From: Hexactinellida sp. DTS-2022
Lineage: Eukaryota > Porifera > Hexactinellida
NCBI GenBank assembly: GCA_028753945.1
Contig: JAPNXP010000008.1
Coordinates: 4,464,001-4,528,000 of the forward strand
Reading direction: 5' to 3'
Length of the DNA: 64,000 nucleotides
The position numbers and the translations under genes are program-made. Below, one piece after another: positions 53,957 through 64,000 of the stretch. Below the pieces are notes generated by a model. The model was not told the origin of the DNA. It made no database searches and saw only the letters and a program-made list of their open reading frames with translations. Positions within the stretch are counted from its first letter, which is position 1. Each line of letters starts with the position of its first letter.

Positions 53957-56900
53957 GTTCAGTAGACTCTCGTTAATTAATAGGAACACCAAGGGACCGT
54001 CGAAATTTGTTTGAATTATCTGGAAATTCGTGTTAACCGAAGTCACTTTCATGTATTTAATATTATAGGGGAATTGTTCCTTGTACTCCTTAACCAATAT
54101 TTACTTGTGTTGTTGTTGTTGTTGTTGTTGTCTATTAACGAGAATCTATTGTATTATTATAACCCTGTATATTAACTGTGTTTATTGTTTACTTTTAGGT
54201 GACGGAGATTTGTTTACATACAGACAAGAAGGCTTGGGAGATGATTACGTCATAACTAAACACAAACAACCTTTATCTGATAACTCGTATGTACGAACAA
54301 GAAATTATTTCAAAACCTCTCTTTGGTTAAAAGGTTTGTTAATAATTACAATATAATCCGCTTAATTAAATACGATCAGTTTAATATTGTATACTTATTG
54401 TATGTTTGCCTAACATTTTTCTGTTAATTACTCAGACTAACTGTCTCGAATAATATTTGTTGTGATTATAAATTATTCTTCAATTATTATGCTCTCAATA
54501 TATTTTGTGGGTAATATGAATTGCTTATCAAATGAGGAATTTGTAACAAGTCCGTTAGAATTTTAACTGGCATGATTTCTGTTGCTTTTATGAATAAATA
54601 GTGTTTATTCCACAATACCTTGTTTACCTTATGTAAAAGTAATTGAGCATCCTTATATGTAGACCGTCTAGAAATAGACGGTCTATAAAAGCCCATACAA
54701 ATAAGCCAAAAATTTGTAGACCGTCTATAAATTCTGTAGACCACTTGCCCTGCTTTTTATGGGTAATACTAATGTATAGGGAATAAAACCTGGTCTAGAA
54801 ATAGACGGTCTACATATAAGATATCTCAAAGTGTAATTTAATTATGAATTTAATTATTAGGTTATAATTGCATATTTCAGACTAATAGATTTTTTCTGAA
54901 ATATTATAAATTCTATGTTGTTGTTTTTTATTGTTATTGATATTTTTGTTTGCATTTTTGTTTGCTTTTTTTGCTTACGTTGGTGTTTATATATTGTGTT
55001 TATGTTGTTGTTTATGTTGGTGTTTATGTTGTTGTTTACTTGTTTAGAAGCAGAGGTTGTTAGTATGTACGAAGAGGGAGATTTTGTTTACACTTTTCTT
55101 CGCGAAAAAGCTGTAGAAGTTACAACTCGTATTTCACAGGTAAACACAATTATATTTATATTAACTTAAATATTTAACATTGACTTGTTATTGGTTATAT
55201 TAGACGCTAAATTGAAAGCAAGGTGCTTGTCCATAGATATGTAATTAGATTTTATGCAATTTGTTTAATGTTTATTAATATTTTCGTAGAATGAGATTGT
55301 CTACAGTAGAGTTGCCAGGATTTGTAAGGTATGTTTTCAATTGTGGTTGATTTGCTGTTATTAATCGATTTTTGGTAACTTATTAAACTTATATACTTCT
55401 AATTAACTGATAGTATATTAGCTAATCAGTTCTAATTAACTGTTAGTACCAGAATTACCTAATATTCAGTCTATATTTTGTTTATGAAATAACTTGTATG
55501 TAGACCGTCTATTTCTAGACCAGGTTTTCTTACATATAAATTAGTATTACCCATAGACGGCAGGGGCTTTTGGTCTACAGAATTTATAGACGGTCTACAA
55601 AATTTAGCTTCGTTTGTATGGGCTTTATAGACCGTCTAGAGATAATAAATCGGTCTACATATAAGAATGCTCTTTCTTTTTTAGAACGATTTGGGATCAG
55701 GATCTCCGGAAAATCATTTTCTATCCTTTCAGAAAGCTCGCATTAGTTGTGTGTATCAGCAAACTTCGCAAACTCCAGCTTACCACTACAACGAAATACG
55801 TGAGTTGTTAACAAACCATTTCTAACGATTCGATTTGCAACTATTTTTGGTTTAATTTCAAGCAGTGTATTATACAGCCATTTGTAAATACGCTCCTAAT
55901 CCTGGTCTGATCCAATTTTCATACGCCTAAATCACAAATTAATGTTACGGTATAGGAGAGGATTCCAAATTTTCGCCTTCATAATTAAAATTTTCCAAAA
56001 AATCATGCTCCAAATCCTGGATAATTCCTTGATTTCAAGGTTTAATCCGCTTCAACCAAATAAATACAGTATATTTTAACAACCAAATACAGTAGAACCT
56101 CGTTTGTAGAACACGGTTAATACGAACACTATTTCAGTCCCTTCAAAGCCTTTTGAATACAAATGATATTGGTTAATTAAGACCAATATAATTTGTATTG
56201 AAAAGGCTTTTAACAAGGTTCTACTGTACTATATTTCGTCAACCCACCAAATATAAACTATTTCCAAAAGCAATTTTTAATCGAACATTGAATTAATTAC
56301 ATTCAATCCATAACTTGAATACCAATCGACATAACAATGTTAAATTCGGTTAGTTGGTACCAATTTCAGTATTACAAATTTCGCATTAACTGAATGACGA
56401 ATTCTACCAAACAAATGTCTTATCCTTGTATGGATCTACTTATATTATTTAATTATAAATAACTTTGGTTTAATAACTCCTTATTTATAGTTTCAATTAG
56501 AACTTGTGATAATACAATTCTGAGAAATTCTAATCAAATAAATCTTTTTGAGGTTATGATATAATATTTTACAAAATTGCACTTTAAAACTCTGTTAATT
56601 AATTTATCACTGAACACATTGAATTTTGCTTGTGTCTAATCTCATAATTCTCATCTACTTATTTATCTAATTATACCGTATACTATATAGCAATTATTAT
56701 TGTATAAATGTACTAACTTGAATTGATATACGTATAATACAGAATATATAGGCTAGAATTTGGTTGTAAGTTTCAAATAATAATTAAGTTATTTAAAAAC
56801 AATATTGTCTGATCAATAATTCAGTTTTAAGACATTTGTCTGAACCAAATTCTGTAAAATACTATAACTACTTAGCAGATATTTGTTATGTCTGATAAAA

Positions 56901-59900
56901 ACAAATGAATATTGTTTGTTATCTCACAAAATTCTGAGATATTTAACTAACATTATTTAGTTCCAAATCTATTAAATTCTTTACCAGAATGGGGGAGTTA
57001 TCTAGTTTCTATAACCCAAACATTTTATTCATCGTTCCCTAATAAAGGTGATACACTCATCCTGTAATTAATACAGACCCATTTCATTTTAGAAGATACT
57101 TTTAAACTGATGGGATCTTACGCCAAGAGTTCACCTTTCGAACAAGTTTATGCTGTATTCTCTTCGCCTGTGTAAGTTACTCAAAAGTAATATAATACTA
57201 TCTATTGTAAAGTATGAGTTAGTTTATAGCAAGGTTGGTCTTATTTCGGCTTGTGATTTTGCTCCTTAGATAACTTGTGATATTAAGTGCTAATTAATTT
57301 AGCTGCCGTATTAACTAAGAGTTAAATTACTTATTTAAGTAACCCCCTTGACTGGTTGAAGTTCGAACTTAACTTCTAAGTGAATTCTTATAATAGCAAG
57401 CTTATTTTTGCAATTATGCTCGTTTTCAGGCAAACCTATTCTTTGTAATTGTGACATTTTATAAGTACGTACCTTAATGGATTAAAGTTCTTTCAAAGAA
57501 GAGCACTAAATACACAGTAAATGTATTCTCTATTTATCCTATAGTATTATTTAATACAGTTGTATCATTGACAAAATATTGTTCGGATTAGTGAATAGTG
57601 AATACCTATTATACTTAGTGACAATTATAATTTGCATTGTTGTTAACTTAAGTATACCTATTTATCCAATGTAATAAGTACTTATTAGGACTATTAGAAA
57701 TCCTCGCTAATCCGAACCCCAGGTTTTAGTAGAAACCGTCTAAATATGTTCGTATTATCAGGAATTCGTATTAACCGGAGTCACTTGCATGCATTTGTAG
57801 AAACTAAGGGAATTAACCTTGTACTCCTTAACCGATATTTCCCTTATCAGTGTTCCTATTAACGAGAGTATACTGTAATTATAAAACATAATAATTTAAT
57901 CACAATATAATTACAATTTAATTTATCTAATTATAGTGGTTATATAGCATTATAATATAATCAAATATAATTACAATATAATTACAATATAATTAACCTA
58001 AGAGCATCCTTATATGTAGACGGTCTATAAAAGCCCATACAAATAAGCCCAAATTTGTAGACCGTCTATAAATTTGTAGACCAAAAGCCCTGCCGTCTAT
58101 GGGTAATACTAATGTATATGTAAGAAAACCCGGTCTAGAAATAGACGGTCTACATACAAGTTATTTCTTAATGTAATTATTATATTATTATTGTAGGAAT
58201 GGACCAATTGGCTCTGCTGTATGTGTGTATACTTTCGATGAAAATAACTTTGATTTGGTAAAAGCTTTTCGCGGGAAATACATCAACGAACTTGCGCCGT
58301 ATAGTTGGGGATTTAGTGAAGAGAAAGGAAATATAGATGTTAGTTATTAGTTATTATACTCACTTTCTTATAGAAATATAAATGTTAGTTATTAGTTATT
58401 ATACTAACTTATTATACTCACTTTCTTATAGAAATACAGATGTTAGTTATTATACAGTAGATACCGGATATAAGAACAATATATTGGAAAACGGTTTCCA
58501 TATACTACCCTGTATAATTTATGTCGGTTATAAGAACAAGAAATTAATATACAGTATATGAATTTCCCGACGATGTTCTTATATCCGGTATCCACTGTAC
58601 TAACTTTGTTATAGAAATATGTATGCTAGTTATTACACTAACTTTGTTATAGAAATATAGATTTATTAACTGTATAAACTTCTAGTGTCAGGCTAATCCA
58701 ATTCGGACAACGAAAGAGGCTAAAAGGAATGTTATAATGCAGTTCTCTGTGGAACAAGCGCACCAATCAGATCCATTGTTTTTTATTAACAACCAAAAGT
58801 ATGTGCTAGTGGATTTAATTTATTTCCAAAAAATTAAAACATTTTTTTTGCATTATATAACAAATTATTAAGTTTTTATGTATTTATTTATGTATTTATT
58901 TGTTTGTTTGTTTATTTGTTTAATGTTTATTTATTTATTTGTTTATTTAGGTTTCTTAAGATTGTTGTTGACAGAGTCAGAACAATTGAAGGGGACTTTA
59001 TAGAAATGATGTTTATTCTGGCAATTTCTTATCAACCTACAAGTAATTACAAACTTATTAAATATCATTATTAATACTTAATTAATTACAAATATGGGTG
59101 TTTAATATAAGTAAGCTTTGAACACAAATTCTCACTTCCCATAGGATTTATGATAATGCCAAATTTCCTTATATTTAAGTCCAATATATTTACTTAAAAA
59201 TTATAATTCGCACTTAGTATTTATGACAGACCAAGTTTGGTTATAATAACGTCAATATTTCCTTAATTATAAGCAAACAAATAGCAATAAATACACTATG
59301 TTATTACCTTTAATATCTATTTTATAACATTATTCTCTACAGTTGATATTATGCTGCATAGAGTTACATACAACCCTTGGAGAAATATCAAATCCAAACT
59401 TATATCAACTAACACTGTTGTAAGTTATTTATGCAAACAATTACAAATATCAATTTTGCTATATTATAAAATATGTTTGTATATTTGCAATAGAGTTTAG
59501 ATTTCAATAGGAAATTAACGTGTTATTTCAGATCCTATAATAACAAGCGCTTTATGCAAAATCAAACTTGCTATTAACAAAACTACTGTTTAAACCATGG
59601 ATGTTTATAATTTAAACAAATTTGTTTTCAGGTTAGCGACACCTCGGATCTCTATGTAACTGAAATGAAATTATACAAAAATGCTATCAACCAATCAGAG
59701 GTGAGCTATAACATAATTTATTTTACTTACAGAATATAAATATTTGTGTTCTAGTGTGAAATCAATAAAATTATACTATTGTTTATACATTTGTGCATAA
59801 TAGCGATTACAGTAGACTCTGTTAATTAATAGGAACACGGATAAGGGAAATATCGGTTAAGGAGTACAAGGTTTAATTCCCCTAGCCTATACAAATGCAT

Positions 59901-60694
59901 GCAAGTGACTCCAGTTAATACGAATTCCGGATAATACGAACATATTAAGACGGTCCCCCGGTGTTCCTACTAACGAGAGTCTACTGTAGATATATTTAAT
60001 ATTATTAATTAATTAATATTCATAGATATGCTACAATTGTTTTGAGTTTAATTGTACGTTTGTAGGAAGGAATTCTGATAGGAATTAAATCCGGAATCTT
60101 CAAAATTCCTCTCCACTCTTGCTCAAACTACAAATCTGCTGAGTAAGTAATATTCTTATAAAGCATAATAGCAATATTATATATTTATTGTAGCAAATTC
60201 GCTTATTATGTATATAACTACAGTCAGGTCTGCTTATTGTGAACATTTTTTAATTGCTTAATATGAACTTTTTATTATGAACAAGCCCTATGGTCCCAAT
60301 TTAACAACTTACATAGGGTTTGTATTAAGTTGAGTTCGCCTCTTATAAAGTCTCTCTATTATGAACACAATTTTTGGCCCTTGAATGTTCATAATAAGAG
60401 AACCATACTAATTTATATTTGTTATTTATATTATATTTTTTATTTTTAGAGAATGTGTTGGGTCAATGGATCCATATTGTGTATACAGTTGTAAACAACA
60501 ACAATGTGTATCTATATACAATCTAAACCATAGGTAAGTGTATTAGTAACAAATATACTCTCAGTAATACGAACACCAGGGGACCGTCAAAATGTTGTTC
60601 GCCTTATAATATAGTTTTATGTTTTAGTATTGCTTTTATTATTATTTTTATTATTATTTTTTTAATTATTATTATTATTATTTTATTATTATTA

Positions 60695-60728
<34 letters not shown>

Positions 60729-62480
60729 TTATTTATTTTATTTTTTATTATTACAGTGGGGATCATTTCCTATACAATTACACAAATGGATTTCTATGGA
60801 ACTGTCCAATTAAATTCATTCCTGAATTTGGTGAGTTATTATTCTATAAATATTGCAAGCACCTTTTTATACAATTTTCATGTAATTTTTAACATGCAAA
60901 ATTCAAAATCGTTTTTAAATTCAGAAGGTATTGACCGATATATAAGCTCTTAAATATTTGTTATTATTTGTATTCATATTAGATACAAGTCCAGTTACTA
61001 CTACTTATGTAATGAATTCTACTTTCACAACAACAACAACAACAACAGCAAAAATAATAACGAAAATAACAGGCAAGTACTATGGATAAAATCGTGTTTG
61101 AAACTACAGTAGACTCTCGTATTAACCGGAGTCACTTGCATGCATTTGTATAGACTAGGGGAATTAACCTTCTACTCCTTAACCGATATTTCCCTTATCC
61201 ATGTTCGTATTAACGAGAGTCACTTGCATGTATTTGTATAGGCTAGGGGAATTAACCTTCTACTCCTTAACCGATATTTCCCTTATCCATGTTCGTATTA
61301 ACCGGAGTCACTTGTATGCATTTGTATAGGCTAGGGGAATTAACCTTCTACTCCTTAACCGATATTTCCCTTATCCATGTTCGTATTAACCGGAGTCACT
61401 TGTATGCATTTGTATAGGCTAGGGGAATTAACCTTGTACTCCTTAACCGACATTTCCTTATCCGTGTTCTTATTAACGAGAATCTACTGTAATGTATTAT
61501 ACAGCCATTTGTAAATACGCTCCTAATCCTGGTCTGATCCAATTTAATTCGCCTAAATCACAAATTATTGTTACGGTATAGGAGAGGATTCTAAATTTCG
61601 CGTTCCTAATTAAAATTTTCCATAAATAATACTCCAAAAGGAGCGTCTCGCGCTCCTGGATAATTTCTTGGTCTACTGTATTACCTAATTTATAGATTAT
61701 ACTTGTATTTCCTAATTTAAAGATTACTCCTTTATACTTAACGAGAGTCTACTGTATTTCCTAATTAAGATTATACCCTGTCTACTATTTATTAACTTTA
61801 TTTCCACAGAATCTACTACAGACTTATTCCCCCTTCTAATCCCGCTTTCCCCAATCCCGATAGAATACTTAATACTCAGTCTACTCGCTTCCTCAATGCT
61901 ATTCTGTTTAATGGGGATACTAATATCCTTATGCTACATAAAGATATCGTTATTCCTAGAAAAACGCCGACATTTAGATTACATACGAACAGAAACAGAC
62001 ACATTTGCCTCACAAGAGAGTTCGCCAATTCCAAAACAATTTTGGGAACCTACTACTGCTGTAATGCCTTACGAAGTACCAACGAATAATAATTACAATA
62101 AATATAAACCAAGTCATTTACAATCATCGCCTGCTATTAATGGCTCAAATTATTCTACTTATGCACTTAATTCGCATAAAAGTTGGTTGTTTGGTTCATC
62201 TATTTTAAACGGGTCGCTTGTTAAAAATAAGTTCGCAAGTACTACTATAACTCGATCACATTCCCCTGGCACATCCGGGTTGCCACCGTTACCACCACGA
62301 AAGAATTCAAACGGTTTTCTATTTCACCCAACTTTAAATCCTCCGAATAGGCCTAACTCTGCTAGCGCATTCCATCAGCAACAGCTTAGCAACCAATACA
62401 AACGGTACAATCCTGATAATCGTACTTTCACACCTGACTTTCTCTCTATACCGGACAGGGGAAGTAAATCTGAAATTTAG
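48808..62480 (+). CDS. Transmembrane semaphorin, 21 exons
   Basis: Axon-guidance-type cell-surface ligand; its family binds plexins through the sema propeller. Exons, all in phase: 48808-48907, 49631-49673, 51246-51297, 52886-52942, 53315-53452, 53827-53914, 54199-54333, 55048-55139, 55290-55328, 55685-55799, 57093-57171, 58197-58338, 58686-58798, 58951-59042, 59343-59419, 59632-59700, 60066-60142, 60450-60533, 60757-60830, 60983-61072, 61810-62480; 808 residues. Signal peptide (1-25), then sema domain (~35-502) with VVGARNSI, LTCTTNAYSPVCTYRD, FVYTFLREKA, VYSRVARICKNDLGSGS, ARISCVYQ and GSAVCVYTF. PSI domain (~503-555; CVGSMDPYCVY). Thr-rich stalk. Transmembrane helix (~605-628). A 180-residue cytoplasmic tail with a class II SH3-ligand-like LPPLPPRK. 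No Ig or thrombospondin repeats, so closest in layout to class 1/6 semaphorins. Intron 20 uses a GC donor. Start: first ATG followed by the signal peptide. Introns carry many MITEs. Confidence 0.93.
49225..49415. repeat. Family G repeat in semaphorin intron 1
   Basis: Full-length unit: 'acagccatttgtaaatacgctcctaatcctggtctgatcc...ggtataggagaggattcc...cgcgctcctgtataattc...gctccaaaaggagtgtctcgcgctcc'. The same intron also holds an acaa/acaaac microsatellite at about 48920-48985. Confidence 0.8.
50284..50434. repeat. Family B MITE (variant 'gtagactctgttaatagg')
   Basis: TACAGTAGACTCTGTTAATAGG at the left and 'gttcctattaacagagtctata' at the right. Semaphorin intron 2. Confidence 0.8.
51679..51845. 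repeat. Family B MITE, eroded ends
   Basis: 'cctctcgttaatacgaacacggataaggcgaaatatcgg...ctccgattaatacgaattaccggataatacg...gatgttcctatttacgagaatctacttta'. Semaphorin intron 3. Confidence 0.7.
52604..52820. repeat. Composite MITE: left half family B, right half family C
   Basis: Left 'agagtaaaacctcgttagtaggaacaccaggggac...aattcgtattaacaaatatcatttg' (B), then from ~52692 'taacgaaatggaaattttcccccagagtactaaa...cttcgttataacgagagttaactgta' (C). Preceded by a direct duplication of 'gcaataaattcacaataagcaaagta' (52553-52605). Confidence 0.75.
53115..53278 (-). repeat. Family I MITE in semaphorin intron 4
   Basis: Reverse orientation relative to the copy at 45126. Right end 'aacctgactgta', left end truncated. 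It ends 36 bp before exon 5. Confidence 0.75.
53489..53590. repeat. Family G repeat, truncated, semaphorin intron 5
   Basis: 'acacccatttgtaaatgctgatccaatttcatacgcttaaatcac...ggtataggagaagattccaaattttcgcgctcc'. Internal and 3' parts missing. Confidence 0.7.
53921..54153. repeat. MITE with flanking and internal (TTG)n tracts, semaphorin intron 6
   Basis: A (TTG) tract of about 12 units (53920-53956) begins just after the exon 6 donor. A family B variant follows (CAGTAGACTCTCG... at 53960, ending 'attaacgagaatctattgta' at 54153). A second TTG tract (~54102-54130) interrupts its right half where other copies have the 'aaccgatatttcc...gttcc' segment. Confidence 0.7.
54641..54835. repeat. Family H MITE, semaphorin intron 7
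   Basis: 'gagcatccttatatgtagaccgtctagaaatagacggtc...ggtctagaaatagacggtctacatataag'. Strong inverted structure of 'tagacggtctaca' units. Confidence 0.8.
55497..55675. repeat. Family H MITE, semaphorin intron 9
   Basis: 'gtatgtagaccgtctatttctagaccaggttttcttacat...cggtctacatataagaatgctct'. Ends 9 bp before exon 10, so it lies directly against the polypyrimidine tract. Confidence 0.85.
55865..56035. repeat. Family G repeat, semaphorin intron 10
   Basis: Nearly full-length unit, missing part of the 'gctccaaaaggagcg' end. Confidence 0.75.
56088..56228. repeat. Family B MITE collapsed into a hairpin, semaphorin intron 10
   Basis: TACAGTAGAACCTCGTTTGTAG at the left and 'caaggttctactgta' at the right. 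The middle consists of 'aaagccttttgaatacaaatgatattgg' followed by its inverted complement, unlike other copies. Confidence 0.75.
57692..57877. repeat. Family B MITE, semaphorin intron 11
   Basis: 'cctcgctaatccgaaccccagg...cggagtcacttgcatgcatttgtagaaactaaggg...gttcctattaacgagagtatactgta'. Confidence 0.75.
58007..58172. repeat. Family H MITE, semaphorin intron 11
   Basis: 'gagcatccttatatgtagacggtctataaaagcccatac...cccggtctagaaatagacggtctacatacaagttatttc'. Ends ~25 bp before exon 12. Confidence 0.85.
58330..58680. repeat. Exon-12-donor-like tandem repeats around a family D MITE
   Basis: The exon 12 end 'gaaatatagat|gttagttattagttattatact' recurs in the intron ('agaaatataaatgttagttattag...', 'agaaatacagatgttagttattat', 'agaaatatgtatgctagttattac', 'agaaatatagattta'). 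A family D MITE (58453-58599; TACAGTAGATACCGGATATAAG...CCGGTATCCACTGTA) sits within the array. Confidence 0.75.
59808..59988. repeat. Family B MITE (variant), semaphorin intron 16
   Basis: TACAGTAGACTCTGTTAATTAA at the left and 'cccccggtgttcctactaacgagagtctactgta' at the right. Complete. Confidence 0.85.
60219..60410 (-). repeat. Family I MITE, semaphorin intron 17
   Basis: TACAGTCAGGTCTGCTTATTGTG at the left. The right end is eroded ('gagaaccatacta'). Inside: 'gaacaagccctatggtcccaatttaacaac' and 'gtctctctattatgaacacaa'. Confidence 0.8.
60636..60754. repeat. TTA/TTTA microsatellite before semaphorin exon 19
   Basis: About 120 bp of nearly pure ttattatt/tttatt repeats run straight into the exon 19 acceptor (ttattacag), serving as its polypyrimidine-rich tract. 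Confidence 0.85.
61104..61491. repeat. Family B MITE expanded by four internal tandem units, semaphorin intron 20
   Basis: TACAGTAGACTCTCGTATTAACC at the left and 'attaacgagaatctactgta' at the right. Between them four ~86-bp units of 'cggagtcacttg(c/t)atg(c/t)atttgtatag...ggggaattaacctt(c/g)tactccttaaccga...ttccttatccatgttcgtattaac'. Confidence 0.85.
61493..61671. repeat. Family G repeat, semaphorin intron 20
   Basis: Begins directly after the preceding MITE ('tattatacagccatttg') and ends 'cgcgctcctggataatttcttgg', followed by a stray 'tctactgta', a MITE right end. Compatible with insertion into another inverted-repeat element. Confidence 0.75.
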
Positions 62481-62934
62481 TTTTTTGTAACTTTCGATTG
62501 TAAAAGTCACTTGAATTCAAATCACTCATTTAATTTTCTTCTTTTTTTAGCGTTTTTGTTTTAGATATTTTCTTTGAACATTCCCTGTGCATAATTTCCT
62601 CACGTGACAATATTTAATTTGTAATTTTGTACGTATACCTAGAATTATTAAACCTTTATTTACTAAAATAGATATTTTATTATAATCTAATGGGATATCC
62701 ACAAATTTTGAAAAAATCCAGAAAATAATATTTAGGTGGAGTTAATGAGGATTAGAGTATAATTTTTTATTAATACCTAACACAAAATTATAGTGAAAGA
62801 ATATCAAATAAGGTGTAAAACAGTTAGTTTTAGTAAATTACAAATTATAGGATGATAGAGTGAATACTGTTTGAGTTATAACTTTGCTATTTGTGATGTC
62901 ATGACCCACAATGTGTAAACAGGTGTTTCACATT

Positions 62935-63138
62935 GGGTTAACCCAGAGTTTCATCTAGGCGTATGCGACGCGCCTCCAGGCGCGTAATTTCAAAAGGAAA
63001 CTTTTCTAGGCGCGCGAAACTCGAGAGATGCTCCCATAGACGTAATACAAATTGAGCATTTTAGGCGCGTGTGAGCGAGCTCAAACTATAATCTAGGCGC
63101 GCGGGAAATTTTGCCTGGATGAAAGCCTGGGTTAACCT
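62935..63138. repeat. MITE with GGGTTAACCCAG ends and GCGCGCC motifs
   Basis: Left 'gggttaacccagagtttcatc', right 'gatgaaagcctgggttaacc' (~20-bp inverted repeat with few mismatches). Inside are several 'taggcgcgc'/'gcgcgcctaga' units. A degraded relative lies at about 25370-25490. Confidence 0.75.
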
Positions 63139-63340
63139 GTTCTATGAAATATAGAGTCAATCCGATCGAAATTGAAGGAGTTGTGATAAAAAATACCTAT
63201 CTTATTACGTCATAATCCCGAAATTTCGCTTCGAAACCAATAGATCGGTGTTTGCAGTACAAAATTATAGAAATTTTCAGCTATCTTGGACACACAGTCT
63301 TCCAATTAATTCTGACAAACGAGAATTGTGTTTAATATAG

Positions 63341-63501
63341 TACAGTGGATGCCGGTTATAAGCACATCGTCGGGAACTGCACTTAATGTGCTTATAACCG
63401 GCATGTTCTTATAACCGACAAATTATATAGGGTATATGGCAACCGTTTTCCAACATAGTGTTCTTATAACCGATATGTTCTTATATCCGACATCTACTGT
63501 A
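63341..63501. repeat. Family D MITE, complete
   Basis: TACAGTGGATGCCGGTTATAAG at the left and 'cttatatccgacatctactgta' at the right. Very similar to the copy at 5697. Confidence 0.88.
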
Positions 63502-63593
63502 TATGCAATTGGGTTCATATTTCCTATTATTTATAATCTAATTTTCGGCTACTGGTTGGTAAGTTCATTTTTAATTAAATTAACCGATTCTAC

Positions 63594-63772
63594 TACAGTA
63601 GACTCGTTAATACGAACACGGATAAGGCGAAATATCGGTTAATTAAGGAGTATAAGTTCAATTCCCCTAGCCTATACAAATGCATGCAAGTGACTCCGGT
63701 TAATACGAATTCCGGATAATACGAACATATTAAGACGGTCCCCTTGTGATCTTATTAACAGAGTCTACTGTA
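63594..63772. repeat. Family B MITE (variant), complete
   Basis: TACAGTAGACTCGTTAATACG at the left and 'cttattaacagagtctactgta' at the right, with the 'aattcccctagcctatacaaatgcatgcaagtgactccgg' core. Confidence 0.85.
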
Positions 63773-64000
63773 TTTATGCTAGCTATTTAGAATTTTAATA
63801 AGTAGATGTTTATACATTATGTATGCCTTAATTATTATTGCTATAAATAGACTGTATTTCTTTTAGAATCTCATCAGATATTCTATTTATTTTTGGGATT
63901 CAACAATGGTTAATTAATGTGAGTTTATATCTACTATAACAGTTTTATATTTTCTATAGAACATTAATTAACCTATTTATATACTTTGCTATAACTTCTT

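Larger units (their letters stand above)
62481..64000. other. 3' flank of semaphorin, gene-free
   Basis: Semaphorin 3' UTR, then MITEs at 62935, 63341 and 63594. No further gene recognised before the window ends. Confidence 0.55.

Noticed and set aside
53912-54356. Frames with poly-Thr or poly-Cys runs
   Set aside because: Translations of (TTG)n tracts in a semaphorin intron; only the exon at 54199-54333 is real here.

Overview
The window looks like nuclear DNA of an animal with an A+T-rich, compact, MITE-laden genome. It carries a filamin with two CH domains, a complete multi-exon transmembrane semaphorin, a coiled-coil/NHL gene, canonical GT-AG introns and TATA-type promoters. The gene content and the very divergent, lineage-specific families would suit a sponge or another early-branching or simplified animal, but no marker here settles the species. 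I saw no tRNA, rRNA, CRISPR or viral element.

Region 1 (about 0.95-34.4 kb) is an accessory gene cluster. It holds eleven intact small genes plus one decayed copy that I read as one expanded superfamily, and one further diverged member (12410-12985) placed there more tentatively. Most have a TATA box 40-70 nt before the ATG and no intron in the body. By eye, the superfamily aligns without gaps to the end of the extended homology region plus the basic region of Maf/CNC bZIP factors, followed by a coiled coil ending in a shared L-x2-EK-x2-L-x2-EI-x2-Y signature. The invariant bZIP Asn is replaced in every copy: Lys in subfamily 1 (955, 4631, 6167), Arg/Lys in subfamily 2 (13995, 15252, 18772, 24339) and Gly in subfamily 3 (10464, 29059, 30799, 33840). 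In subfamily 3 the invariant Arg is also Gly, giving G-x7-G in place of N-x7-R. Interspersed are two paralogous genes (21601, 27169), each with two copies of an unrecognised ~165-residue domain ending in a (S/F)KRK-x-D(F/L) motif. This cluster is my best candidate for an undescribed system: a dense family of bZIP-derived dimerising proteins with rewritten or abolished DNA contacts.

Region 2 (35.6-38.7 kb) is a short, intronless filamin: two CH domains and eight filamin repeats, on the minus strand.

Region 3 (39-44.6 kb) has no convincing gene. It contains a G+C-rich block of shuffled and tandem repeats (41.2-42.7 kb) and a pair of CG-rich motifs near 43.3 and 43.7 kb.

Region 4 (44.6-46.5 kb) is a coiled-coil plus NHL-propeller gene with one in-frame stop codon. 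Region 5 (48.8-62.5 kb) is a 21-exon semaphorin (signal peptide, sema, PSI, Thr-rich stalk, transmembrane helix, cytoplasmic tail) whose introns are packed with MITEs.

Throughout are short inverted-repeat elements: several pogo/Tc1-like families with TA target sites and CAGT...ACTG ends, a hAT-type MITE with an exact 8-bp duplication, a Tc1-like 0.57-kb element, and a 1.6-kb foldback element whose arms consist of GGTGGAAAAT minisatellite.
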